A stretch of 18,500 bases of DNA from positions 1-18,500 of the forward strand of contig NZ_JBQCCF010000007.1 in the NCBI RefSeq assembly GCF_051962475.1, given 5' to 3'. The position numbers and the translations under genes were made by a program. Source of the stretch: Dyella_A sp051962475 (lineage in GTDB: Bacteria; Pseudomonadota; Gammaproteobacteria; Xanthomonadales; Rhodanobacteraceae). Each line of letters starts with the position of its first letter. The first letter of the stretch is position 1. This document shows, piece after piece, positions 7,397 to 14,971 of this stretch. The notes under the pieces were generated by a model that saw only the letters and a list, made by a program, of their open reading frames with translations, made no database searches and was not told the origin of the DNA.

Positions 7397-8512
7397 TCAG
7401 ATCACCGCGCCGTCGTCGTCGAAGCCGCGGCCGTCGCGCAGCACCGCGCGCAGGCGCGCCTCCCACGGCGCGGTGTCGATGCCGTGCGCACGCAGCCACG
7501 CGCGGTCGAACAGCGTCTCGGTGTAGCGCTCGCCGCGGTCGCACAACAGGCTGACGATGCTGCCGCGCTCGCCGCGCGCACGCATGGCCGCGGCCAGCCG
7601 CAGGCAGGCGACGAACTGCGTGCCGGACGAGCCGCCGTAGCGGCGACCGAGCAGCTCCTCCAGCAGCCACGCGGCGGCGATGGATGCCGCATCGGGCACT
7701 TCCAGCACGCGGTCGACCACCTCGAACACGAAGCCCGGCTCCACCCGGGGCCGGCCAATGCCTTCGATCACGGTCGGCCGGCTGGCCACCGCGTGGCGAT
7801 CGTGTCGACGCCAGCCTTCGACGAAGGCGCTGCCGGTCGGTTCGGCCAGGCACAGGCGGGTGGGCAGGCGGCGATAGCGCAGGTAGCGGCCGATGGTCGC
7901 CGAGGTGCCGCCGGTGCCGGCGCTGCAGACGATCCAGGTCGGCTCGGGCGAGCGTTCGCGCGCCATCTGGCCGAGGATCGACTCGGCGATGTTGTTGTTG
8001 CCGCGCCAGTCGGTGGCGCGATCGGCCAGGCCGAACTGGTCGAGGAAGCAGGCGCCGTGGACCGCGTGCGCGTTCGCCGCGGCGAGCACTTCGGCCGGGT
8101 CGTCGACCAGGTCGCAGCGTCCGCCCAGCGCCTGCACGTCGCGCACCTTGCCCGGCGCGGTGCCGGCCGGCATCACCGCGATGAACGGCAGGCCGAGCAG
8201 GCGCGCGAACCACGCCTCGGAGATGGCGGTGCTGCCGGAGGAGGCGTCCACCACGGTCTGCCCCGCGTGCAGGCGACCGTTGCACAGCGCGTACAGGAAC
8301 AGCGAGCGCGCGAGGCGGTGCTTGAGGCTGCCGCTGGGATGCGCGGATTCGTCCTTCAGGTAGATGTCGATGCCGGGGAAGGCCGGCAGATCGAGCTTGA
8401 GCAAATGCGTGTCGGCCGAGCGTGCGGCCTCCTGCGCCAGGCATTCGAGCGCACCGTGCACCCACTCGCGGCCAGACGACGGCAAGGGCAGCAGGTCGGT
8501 CGCGATGCTCAC
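7397..8512 (-). CDS. PLP-dependent Cds1-like cysteine desulfhydrase/synthase
   Basis: This fold-type II PLP enzyme belongs to the cysteine synthase/cystathionine beta-synthase superfamily. Its sequence resembles the Cds1 group, studied in Mycobacterium tuberculosis as a cysteine desulfhydrase giving sulfide, pyruvate and ammonia. The PLP lysine is K64 in the motif GSLKHRLARSLFLYALCNG (61-79). The substrate loop is SSGSTAIS (91-98) and the phosphate-binding loop GTGGTS (199-204). Length is 371 residues from a GTG start at 8512. That start is chosen because it overlaps the globin stop (GTGA) and gives a family-like N-terminus; the open frame runs further upstream but only through the globin gene. 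It is the last gene of the cco run. Cysteine synthase activity or a role in Fe-S or sulfide metabolism cannot be separated from the sequence. Confidence 0.85.
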   Translation of the reverse strand: MSIATDLLPLPSSGREWVHGALECLAQEAARSADTHLLKLDLPAFPGIDIYLKDESAHPSGSLKHRLARSLFLYALCNGRLHAGQTVVDASSGSTAISEAWFARLLGLPFIAVMPAGTAPGKVRDVQALGGRCDLVDDPAEVLAAANAHAVHGACFLDQFGLADRATDWRGNNNIAESILGQMARERSPEPTWIVCSAGTGGTSATIGRYLRYRRLPTRLCLAEPTGSAFVEGWRRHDRHAVASRPTVIEGIGRPRVEPGFVFEVVDRVLEVPDAASIAAAWLLEELLGRRYGGSSGTQFVACLRLAAAMRARGERGSIVSLLCDRGERYTETLFDRAWLRAHGIDTAPWEARLRAVLRDGRGFDDDGAVI

Positions 8513-8919
8513 GGCCGCCGCGCCACGATCGGCACGCCGAGGTCGCGCCCGCGCGGACGCAGGCCCAGCCCGAGTTTCAGGCTCTGCCCGATGCGCTCGG
8601 CGTAGTCGATCATCAGTGCCGCCCCGCTCGCGTCCAGCACCTCGGCGCAGGTGGCGCGCCACAGCGCGAGCCAGCGATCGAAGTGCTCGGCACGCACCGG
8701 GTGGCGCTGGTGCGCGGCCATCGGGTTGCCGCGGTAGCTGTTGGCGCGGCGCGCCACCGAGCACCAGAACGTGGTCAGCAGCTGCTTGTGCTCGGCCCAG
8801 TCGTGCACCGCCGGATTGAACACGGCACCGAGCTCGGGATCGCGCCGCACCTGCTCGTAGAAGCGGTCGACGAGGGTGGCCAGTTCGGCTTCGCTGGGGG
8901 GCGTGACGGCGGCATGCAT
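8509..8919 (-). CDS. Group 3 truncated haemoglobin
   Basis: The 136-residue product fits group 3 (P) truncated globins, which bind O2 and NO; the Campylobacter member Ctb influences oxygen supply and respiration. Visible landmarks are the A/B region LVDRFYEQVRRDPELGAVFN (16-35), WAEHKQLLTTFW (41-52), and the F-helix proximal His79 in HFDRWLALW. It follows ccoS by 39 bases on the same strand and precedes the Cds1-like gene with a 4-base overlap. The ATG at 8919 has no good ribosome site; no in-frame alternative is better. A role in delivering or scavenging O2 or NO near the cbb3 oxidase is inferred from the context, including the NO-producing NirK encoded nearby. Confidence 0.88.
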   Translation of the reverse strand: MHAAVTPPSEAELATLVDRFYEQVRRDPELGAVFNPAVHDWAEHKQLLTTFWCSVARRANSYRGNPMAAHQRHPVRAEHFDRWLALWRATCAEVLDASGAALMIDYAERIGQSLKLGLGLRPRGRDLGVPIVARRP

Positions 8920-8958
8920 GCGGGCGTTGACTCGAGCGATGCGCGCCGCCGGGGAGGG

Positions 8959-9210
8959 CTAGGCGCGCGGAGGCGGGGGATCGAAGCGGTCGGCCATGTC
9001 GTCGGATGTTGGGCCGACCGCATCCGTGGCCTCGGAGGATGCGCGCGTGCCGGCGCGCGCGCCCTGATCTGGATCATCCTCCAGCAACGGCACGATGCCG
9101 GGGCTGTCCAGGTCGTCGAACTGCTGGTGGTTCACCGCCCAGAAGAACAGCGCCACGCCCACGCCCACCACCAGCAGCGTCACCGGAATCAGCACCAGGA
9201 TGATGTTCAT
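8959..9210 (-). CDS. ccoS: cbb3 oxidase assembly protein CcoS
   Basis: CcoS is a small single-helix membrane protein required for cofactor insertion into the CcoN subunit. The 83-residue product begins MNIILVLIPV, has one transmembrane helix at about 3-25, and then the diagnostic WAVNHQQFDDLDSPG (24-38). The C-terminal half is a low-complexity charged tail, making it somewhat longer than the usual 50-70 residues. The ATG at 9210 overlaps the ccoI stop (ATGA). An open frame extends upstream, but only as a shadow of ccoI. Confidence 0.93.
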   Translation of the reverse strand: MNIILVLIPVTLLVVGVGVALFFWAVNHQQFDDLDSPGIVPLLEDDPDQGARAGTRASSEATDAVGPTSDDMADRFDPPPPRA

Positions 9211-11444
9211 GCGCGCAGCACCGGCGATGCGGCGGCGGTGCGACCCACGCGCAGCGCATTGAGCACCACGCCGAGCGAACTCAGCGCCATGCCGATGCCG
9301 GCCAGCCACGGCGGCACCAGGCCGAACGCGGCGAACGGGACCGCCACCAGGTTGTAGCCCAGCGCCCAGCGCCGGCTCTGCGCGGCGATGCGTTGCATCT
9401 GCATGGCCACGGCGCGGGCGTCGAGCAGGCCGTCCAGACGTCCATCCGCGAGCAGCAGATCGGCATGCACCTGCGCCAGCTCGGTGCCGCTGGCCAGTGC
9501 GGCGGAAACATCCGCCCCGGCCAGCACCGGCGCATCGTTGCTGCCGTCGCCCACCGCCAGGGTGACGCGGCCGTCGGCGCTTGCGGCCTGCAGCAGGGCG
9601 AGCTTGTCCGCTGGCGACTGGCGGGCAGACCAGGCGTCCACCTCCAGCGCATGCGCCACCGTGGCTACGCGCGCCAGATCGTCACCGCTGGCGATGGCCA
9701 GCGTCACGTCCTGCGCGCGCAGCTCGGCGACGGTAGTGCGGGCCGCGTCGCGCAGCCCGTCGTCCACCGCGAAGCGGGCCAGCTCGCCCTGCGCATCGGC
9801 CAGCACCAGCGTGCCGGCCGTTCCCTCCCCCGTATCCTTCTGGCCGCTGGCGGTGAGCGCGAAGTCGGCGCGACCCAGCCACAGCGGCACGTTCTCCACC
9901 ACGCCACACACGCCCGCGCCGGCATGCACGCGCACATCGCGCGCCGTCAGCGGCGCCGCGGCAGGGCCGGCGAAGGCAAGGCGGGTCAGCGCGCGCGCCA
10001 GCGGGTGGCTGCTCTCCTGCGCGAGTGCCGCGGCCAGGCGCAATAAGTGATCGACATCGAGCCCGCGCTGCGGATGGATTGCCGCGCGAGTGAACTGCGG
10101 TTCGGTGAGCGTGCCGGTCTTGTCGAACAATGCGTAGTCGACGCGGGCCAGCGTTTCCAACGCCACGGCGTCGGTGACCAGCACGCCGCGCGCGGCGAGT
10201 ACGCCGAACGCACGCGTGCGCGTGGCCGGCGCAGTGAGTGCGAAGGCGCAAGGGCAGGCGATCACCAGTACCGCCACGGCCGCTTCGAACGCGCGCGAAG
10301 GATCCACCAGCAGCCACCCCAGCGCGGTGAGTGCGGTGAGTACCAGCACGCGCGCGACGAAGCGCGCCACCGCCGGATCGCCGCCGTGGCGCAGGCGGGC
10401 CAGCCGGCTGCCGCGCGCGCGCCGCGCCAGCGCGCCGATGCGCGCGGCGGCGGTGGCCTCGCCGCTGTGGGTGACGCGCAACTCCGCGGTGCCGGACACC
10501 AGCACGCTGCCGGCCACCACCGCGGCGCCGGCGGCGCGCCGCTGCGGCCGCGACTCGCCCGACAGCAGCGATTCGTCCAGCTCCGCCCACGCGCTTTCCA
10601 GCATGCCGTCGGCCGGCACTGTGCCGCCTTCGGCCACGTGAACGCGATCGCCCGGCAGCAGGGCCAGCGCGGCCACCGTTTCCAGCGTGCCGTCGGCGCG
10701 CCAGCGTTCGGCCAGCAGCGGCGCGGCGTCCACCGCGGCATCGCCCAGTGCGCCGCTGCGATGGCGCGCGCGCATCTCGATGTGCCGCGCCAGCAGCAGC
10801 AGGAACACGAACATGCTTACCGAATCGAAATAGATCTCGCCGACGCCGCGCCAGGTGTTCCAGGTGCTGGCGGCGAACACCAGCAGCACCGCCAGCGCCA
10901 CCGGCAGGTCGATGCCGAAGCGGCGCGCGCGCAGCTCGTCGAGGGCGCCGAGGTAGAACGGCAGCGCCGCATAGAACACGATCGGCAGCGTGGTGAACAG
11001 CCCCAGCCAGCGGAACAGGTTGCGCGTGCTGAAGTCGACGAAGTCGACCACGCCGAGGTAGATCACGAACGCGTAGGTCATCACCTGCATCGCACACATG
11101 CCGGCCACCAGCAGGCGCTTGAGCGCGTCGTGCGCCTCGCGGCGCGGGTCTTCATCCACCCGTGCGCGCGGCAGCGGCTGCGCGCGGCAGCCGATACTGG
11201 CGATCGCGTCGAGCAGACCGGGCAGGCTCTGGCGTGCCGGTTCCCACACCACCGACACGCGCTGGCTGGCTACGTCCACACCCACCCGCTGCACTCCGGG
11301 CAGAGCGCGCAGCGCCTGCTCCAGCCGCAGCACGCGGCGGGCGTCGGCCAGCGGCGCCACGCGCAGGGTCACTTCGGCGCGACCGTCGCGCCGCGGCCGC
11401 AGCACCTGCGCGGCCAGCTGCGGCTGGGCCCAGGCGCTGTTCAT
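9207..11444 (-). CDS. ccoI: Copper-exporting P1B-type ATPase CcoI, lacking N-terminal CxxC
   Basis: CcoI/FixI is the inner-membrane ATPase that moves copper for cbb3 assembly. This 745-residue protein has the transmembrane metal motif CPC at 397-399, the actuator loop LSGES at 294-298, the phosphorylation site DKTGT starting at D441, SHP at 479-481 and GDGSND at 632-637. Residues about 20-90 look like a ferredoxin-type metal-binding domain, but it contains no CxxC; the only cysteine in it is C86. The Cys-rich motif that often precedes it is also missing. The ATG at 11444 overlaps the ccoH stop (ATGA); the longer open frame upstream only overlaps ccoH. Its stop overlaps the ccoS start. The copper assignment rests on CPC and on gene context. 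Confidence 0.95.
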   Translation of the reverse strand: MNSAWAQPQLAAQVLRPRRDGRAEVTLRVAPLADARRVLRLEQALRALPGVQRVGVDVASQRVSVVWEPARQSLPGLLDAIASIGCRAQPLPRARVDEDPRREAHDALKRLLVAGMCAMQVMTYAFVIYLGVVDFVDFSTRNLFRWLGLFTTLPIVFYAALPFYLGALDELRARRFGIDLPVALAVLLVFAASTWNTWRGVGEIYFDSVSMFVFLLLLARHIEMRARHRSGALGDAAVDAAPLLAERWRADGTLETVAALALLPGDRVHVAEGGTVPADGMLESAWAELDESLLSGESRPQRRAAGAAVVAGSVLVSGTAELRVTHSGEATAAARIGALARRARGSRLARLRHGGDPAVARFVARVLVLTALTALGWLLVDPSRAFEAAVAVLVIACPCAFALTAPATRTRAFGVLAARGVLVTDAVALETLARVDYALFDKTGTLTEPQFTRAAIHPQRGLDVDHLLRLAAALAQESSHPLARALTRLAFAGPAAAPLTARDVRVHAGAGVCGVVENVPLWLGRADFALTASGQKDTGEGTAGTLVLADAQGELARFAVDDGLRDAARTTVAELRAQDVTLAIASGDDLARVATVAHALEVDAWSARQSPADKLALLQAASADGRVTLAVGDGSNDAPVLAGADVSAALASGTELAQVHADLLLADGRLDGLLDARAVAMQMQRIAAQSRRWALGYNLVAVPFAAFGLVPPWLAGIGMALSSLGVVLNALRVGRTAAASPVLRA

Positions 11445-11668
11445 GGCGCGGTGGACGCCGGCGCAGGCGTCGAGGCGGCCGGCGCGGCATGGCGTGCGGG
11501 CACGCCGAACACCGGGTGCGGCGCATCGACCGGCACGTCGTCGTGCCGTGCGCCGACCATGATGATCCAGATACAGCCAGCCATCGACGCGGTGAACACC
11601 GCCGCGCCCAGCCACAGCACCGGCTGGCGGTACCAGGCGCCGCTGCGATCAGCGGGCGGCCTGGACAT
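11441..11668 (-). CDS. ccoH: Short CcoH/FixH-like cbb3 assembly protein
   Basis: CcoH is a membrane-anchored protein needed for stable cbb3 assembly. Only 75 residues are encoded here, where FixH/CcoH proteins usually run to about 150-170. The N-terminal part fits the family: YRQPVLWLGAAVF leads into a single membrane helix (about 16-38), followed by GARHDDVPVDAPHPVFG. The usual periplasmic domain is replaced by an Ala/Pro/Thr-rich tail. The ATG at 11668 lies inside the last codons of ccoP (20-base overlap), and the stop overlaps the ccoI ATG. No frameshift remnant of the missing domain is apparent, because the next gene begins at once. The assignment relies strongly on position between ccoP and ccoI. 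Confidence 0.75.
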   Translation of the reverse strand: MSRPPADRSGAWYRQPVLWLGAAVFTASMAGCIWIIMVGARHDDVPVDAPHPVFGVPARHAAPAASTPAPASTAP

Positions 11669-12575
11669 CGGGTGCGGCCGCCGTGGCCGGATGGGCGAGG
11701 TGGTAGACGTAGGCGGCGAGCACGCGCATCTGGTCTTCGGTCAGGCGCGAACTCCACGCCGGCATCGCGCCCTGGCGACCGCCGCCGATGGTGCGCTCGA
11801 TGTCGGCCACGGTGCCGCCGTGCAGCCAGATGGTATCGGTGAGGTTGGGCGCCCCCAGCGCCTGGTTGCCCTTGCCCTCCGGCCCGTGGCATGCGGCACA
11901 GGTGGCGAACAGCGGCTGGCCGGCCGCCGCCATCGCCGCGTCGTGCGGCGCGCCGGACAGGCTCAGCACGTACTGCGCGAGGTTCTTTACGTTCTGCTCG
12001 CCCAGGCTGGACCACGGCGGCATCACACCGGCACGGCCGTTCTGGATGCTGGTGAGGATGGCCTTGCCGTCGCCGCCGTAGAGCCAGTCGTGGTCGGTGA
12101 GGTTCGGCGCACCGAGCAGCGTGTTGCCTCGGCCTTCGCGACCGTGGCAGGCCTCGCAGTTGTCGAGGAACAGCTGCTTGCCCATCTGGATCGCCGACGG
12201 ATCGCCAGCCAGCTGCTCCACCGGATACTGGCGGAAACGCACCAGCAGCTCGTCGAGCTTGGCGTCGTTGGCAGCCACGTCGCGCGCCAGCTCGCCGTGC
12301 GCGGTCCAGCCCAGGATGCCCTTGTGATTGCCGAACCCCGGGTACAGCGCCAGGTAGGCGAACCCCACAACGAACATGGCGCCGGAGAACAGCAGCCACC
12401 ACAGCGGCAGCTTGCGCACGCCCTCGCGCAGCACGCCGTGCGCCCACACGTGGCCGCTGGTGCCGTCCGGCTGCACCGGAATCTTCGCGCGCGGACCCCA
12501 CAGGAACAGGAACAGCGTGATGCCCAGATTGAGCACGATCAGGAACATCACCCACAACGACCAGCCCGTGCTCAT
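11649..12575 (-). CDS. ccoP: cbb3 cytochrome oxidase dihaem subunit CcoP
   Basis: CcoP is the membrane-anchored dihaem cytochrome c that passes electrons into CcoO and CcoN. The 308-residue product has two N-terminal membrane helices (about 5-27 and 56-78). It then has two cytochrome c domains with haem motifs CEACH at 140-144 and CAACH at 226-230. Candidate axial methionines are M185 (MPPW) and M271 (MPAW). Two N-terminal helices, not one, is a known CcoP variant. The ATG at 12575 overlaps the ccoQ stop (ATGA) and follows an excellent ribosome site, GGAGGAG. The C-terminus overlaps the start of ccoH by 20 bases. Confidence 0.97.
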   Translation of the reverse strand: MSTGWSLWVMFLIVLNLGITLFLFLWGPRAKIPVQPDGTSGHVWAHGVLREGVRKLPLWWLLFSGAMFVVGFAYLALYPGFGNHKGILGWTAHGELARDVAANDAKLDELLVRFRQYPVEQLAGDPSAIQMGKQLFLDNCEACHGREGRGNTLLGAPNLTDHDWLYGGDGKAILTSIQNGRAGVMPPWSSLGEQNVKNLAQYVLSLSGAPHDAAMAAAGQPLFATCAACHGPEGKGNQALGAPNLTDTIWLHGGTVADIERTIGGGRQGAMPAWSSRLTEDQMRVLAAYVYHLAHPATAAAPDVQAAR

Positions 12576-12742
12576 GCGTGCTCCTCCGAATTCGGTGCGC
12601 CGTCTTCCATCGGCAGCGCGGCCATGCGCTGGAACGTGGCGCGATGATGCTTGCGCCAGGCCCAGATCCAGATCGCGACGAAGATGACCATCAGCACGAC
12701 GGTCACCACCCCGGTGACGTGACCCCACACAGGACTGATCAT
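12572..12742 (-). CDS. ccoQ: cbb3 oxidase small subunit CcoQ
   Basis: CcoQ is a small single-helix subunit that stabilises the cbb3 complex. Translation of this 171-base frame gives 56 residues beginning MISPVWGHVTGVVTVV. A single membrane helix (about 8-29) is followed by the positive stretch WRKHH and an acidic C-terminus. The ATG at 12742 overlaps the ccoO stop, and the TGA overlaps the ccoP ATG, both as ATGA. Position between ccoO and ccoP, size and topology support the call; sequence conservation in this family is low. Confidence 0.9.
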   Translation of the reverse strand: MISPVWGHVTGVVTVVLMVIFVAIWIWAWRKHHRATFQRMAALPMEDGAPNSEEHA

Positions 12743-13383
12743 GGCGCCGCTCCCGCCGTCTTGGCCGCGGCCACCGGCTCGTTCCTGATGCCCAGGCCCT
12801 GCAGGTAGGCGATCAGCGCGTCCATCTCGGTCTTGCCGTCCAGCGCGGCCGGCGCGGCGGCGATGTCGGCATCGCTGTACGGGTCACCCAGCGTGCGCAG
12901 CGTGCGCATGCGCGCCTGGATATCGGCCACGTCGAGCTTCTTCTCGGCCAGCCACGGGTAACCGGGCATGTTGGATACCGGCACCACCTGACGCGGGTTC
13001 ATCAGGTGCAGGCGCTGCCACTGGTCGGAGTACTTGCCGCCGACGCGGGCGAGGTCCGGCCCGGTGCGCTTGGAACCCCACTGGAACGGGCGGTCGTACA
13101 CCGACTCCTCCGCCTCGGAGAAGTGGCCGTAGCGCTGCGTTTCTGCGCGCAGCGCGCGGATCATCTGTGAGTGGCACAGGTAGCAGCCCTCGCGCACGTA
13201 GATGTCCTTGCCGGCCAGGCGCAGCGCGTCGTAAGGCTTCACCCCCGGCGGCGCCTTCACCGCGTGGGCTTCCATGAACAGCGGGGTGATCTCGGCCAGC
13301 CCGCCGATCGACACCATGATCGCGATGAGGACACCGAGCAGGCCGGCGTGCTTCTCGATCGCTTCGAAATGTTTGTAGGCCAT
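12739..13383 (-). CDS. ccoO: cbb3 cytochrome oxidase monohaem subunit CcoO
   Basis: CcoO is the membrane-anchored monohaem cytochrome c subunit that receives electrons from CcoP. The 214-residue product has one N-terminal membrane helix (about 13-35). The haem motif CYLCH is at 67-71 in the family context REGCYLCHSQMIR, and the axial methionine is probably M139 in SNMPGYPWL. RYGHFSEAEESVYDRPFQWGSKRTGPDLARVGGKYSD is typical of FixO/CcoO. The ATG at 13383 follows a GAGGAG ribosome site and lies 10 bases after the ccoN stop. The stop overlaps the ccoQ start. Confidence 0.97.
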   Translation of the reverse strand: MAYKHFEAIEKHAGLLGVLIAIMVSIGGLAEITPLFMEAHAVKAPPGVKPYDALRLAGKDIYVREGCYLCHSQMIRALRAETQRYGHFSEAEESVYDRPFQWGSKRTGPDLARVGGKYSDQWQRLHLMNPRQVVPVSNMPGYPWLAEKKLDVADIQARMRTLRTLGDPYSDADIAAAPAALDGKTEMDALIAYLQGLGIRNEPVAAAKTAGAAP

Positions 13384-13393
13384 GGTGCTCTCC

Positions 13394-14860
13394 TCAGCCT
13401 GCGGCCGGCAGCGGGGCGGGCACCTGGTGCGGCACCGGCTCGGGGATCGGCACCGGGATCGGCTTGATCAGGTGCGCGCGGGCATCGGCCGCGGTGTGCC
13501 ACAGGTTCCACGCCATCACCCACATGCCCGACAGGATCAGCAGGCCGCCGCCCCAGCGGATCAGGTACATCGGCTTGACGGCGACCAGGCTGTCGATGAA
13601 CGCGTAGGTGAGCGAGCCGTCCGGCTGCGTGGCGCGCCACATCACGCCCTCGGTGACGCCGGCGGTCCACATTGAGCCGACGTACAAGAGCGTGCCGGCC
13701 ATGTGCAGCCAGAAGTGCCACTCCATGCCCTTGCGCGAGTACATCGCGGGTCGGCCGAGCGCGCGTGGCGCCATCGCGTAGAGCGAGCCGATGGTGATCA
13801 TCGCCACCCAGCCGAGCGAGCCCGAATGCACGTGGGCGATGGTCCAGTCGGTGTAGTGCGAGAGCGAGTTGACGGTCTTCACCGCCATCATCGAGCCCTC
13901 GAAGGTGGCCGCCGCGTAGAACACCAGCGACATCACCATGAACTTCGCCGCCGGGTCGGTGCGCAGCTTCTCCCACGAACCGTTGAAGGTGAGCAGGCCG
14001 TTGGCGGCCGAGCCCCAACTGGGCATCAGCAGGATCAGCGAGAACGCCATGCCGACGGACTGCACCCAATCCGGCAGCGCCGTGTACATCAGGTGGTGCG
14101 AACCGGCCCACATGTACACCGAGATCAGCGCCCAGAAATTCACGATGGAGAAGCGGTAGCTCCACAGGGGCTGCTGCGCCTGACGCGGCACGAAGTAGTA
14201 CATCATCCCGAGGAAGCCGGCGGTGAGGAAGAACGCCACCGCGTTGTGGCCGTACCACCACTGCACCATCGCATCGACCACGCCGGAGTACACCGGGTAG
14301 GACTTCCACAGCGACACCGGCAGCGCGATGTTGTTGACGATGTGCAGCAGGCCCACCGCGATGATGAACGCGCCGTAGTACCAGTTCGCCACGTAGATAT
14401 GCTGGATGCGCCGCCGGGTGAGGCTGGCGAAGAACACCACGCCGAAGCTCACCCACACCACCGCGATGAGGATGTCGATGAACCACTCCGGCTCGGCGTA
14501 CTCCTTGCTCTGGGTAATCCCCAGCGGCATGGTCACCATCGCCAGCACGCAGATCAGCTGCCAGCCCCAGAAGGTGAATTCGGCCAGCTTGCCCAGCGCG
14601 AGACGGGCGTGTCCCGTGCGCTGCACCACGTAGTAGCAGGTGCCCATCAGCGCCGAGCCGCCGAAGGCGAAGATCACGCCGAAGGTGTGATCGGGCCGGA
14701 TCCGGCTGAAGGTCATCCAGGGGATGTCGAAATTGAGGGCCGGCCACATCAGCTCGGCCGCGGCGTAGACGCCGAACGACATGCCGATGATGCCCCACAC
14801 CGCAGCGGCCAGCAGGAACTGCCGCACCACCTTGTCGTTGTAATACTCCGTATTCGGCAT
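13394..14860 (-). CDS. ccoN: cbb3 cytochrome oxidase catalytic subunit CcoN
   Basis: CcoN carries haem b, haem b3 and CuB and reduces O2 to water in a high-affinity proton-pumping oxidase of the inner membrane. The 488-residue product is a polytopic protein of about 12 helices. Copper/haem histidine segments are visible: WWYGHNAVAFFLT, GSHHLMYT, and the pair in IAHVHSGSLGW. An early haem b His lies in RPDHTFGV. The ATG at 14860 is preferred over 14887 because GGGAGG precedes it at good spacing and MPNTEYYNDKVVRQF is a typical N-terminus. The proline-rich C-terminal tail is ordinary for the family. It heads the cco run, under the Fnr-type promoter at 14886-14927. Confidence 0.97.
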   Translation of the reverse strand: MPNTEYYNDKVVRQFLLAAAVWGIIGMSFGVYAAAELMWPALNFDIPWMTFSRIRPDHTFGVIFAFGGSALMGTCYYVVQRTGHARLALGKLAEFTFWGWQLICVLAMVTMPLGITQSKEYAEPEWFIDILIAVVWVSFGVVFFASLTRRRIQHIYVANWYYGAFIIAVGLLHIVNNIALPVSLWKSYPVYSGVVDAMVQWWYGHNAVAFFLTAGFLGMMYYFVPRQAQQPLWSYRFSIVNFWALISVYMWAGSHHLMYTALPDWVQSVGMAFSLILLMPSWGSAANGLLTFNGSWEKLRTDPAAKFMVMSLVFYAAATFEGSMMAVKTVNSLSHYTDWTIAHVHSGSLGWVAMITIGSLYAMAPRALGRPAMYSRKGMEWHFWLHMAGTLLYVGSMWTAGVTEGVMWRATQPDGSLTYAFIDSLVAVKPMYLIRWGGGLLILSGMWVMAWNLWHTAADARAHLIKPIPVPIPEPVPHQVPAPLPAAG

Positions 14861-14885
14861 GTTGCCTCCCCTGTTTAATGGCGCC

Positions 14886-14927
14886 ATTGTGCGTACGCAG
14901 CACCCGGCCGGCGCTGACCTACGTCAA
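14886..14927 (-). promoter_or_regulatory. Fnr-type box and promoter for the cco operon
   Basis: On the minus strand TTGAC-GTAG-GTCAG occupies 14927-14914, a good Fnr/Anr-type dyad. The hexamer CACAAT at 14891-14886 matches TATAAT at four positions and sits at class II spacing from the box centre. Predicted transcription starts near 14879. The resulting leader of about 19 bases contains the GGGAGG ribosome site of ccoN. Confidence 0.78.
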
Positions 14928-14971
14928 ATCCATGCGTCATTCCACCGCGCGAGTGACGCGCCCCCACGCCC

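Noticed and set aside
8513..8764. N-terminal extension of the Cds1-like protein
   Set aside because: The extra residues are Arg/Ala-rich antisense-like sequence wholly inside the globin gene; the GTG at 8512 overlaps the globin stop and gives a family-like N-terminus.
8927..8940. Fnr-like site between ccoS and the globin gene (TTGAC-TCGA-GCGAT)
   Set aside because: Only one half-site matches; the second half is not TCAA/TCAG-like and no -10 sits at class II spacing.
10047..12647. An 866-codon plus-strand open frame
   Set aside because: It is antisense to ccoI, ccoH and ccoP, has no domain pattern, and has the same biased His/Arg/Gln composition.
13257..14903. A long alternative minus-strand frame over ccoN
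   Set aside because: It is a frame-shifted shadow of ccoN; the CcoN frame has the haem and copper ligands and a good ribosome site.
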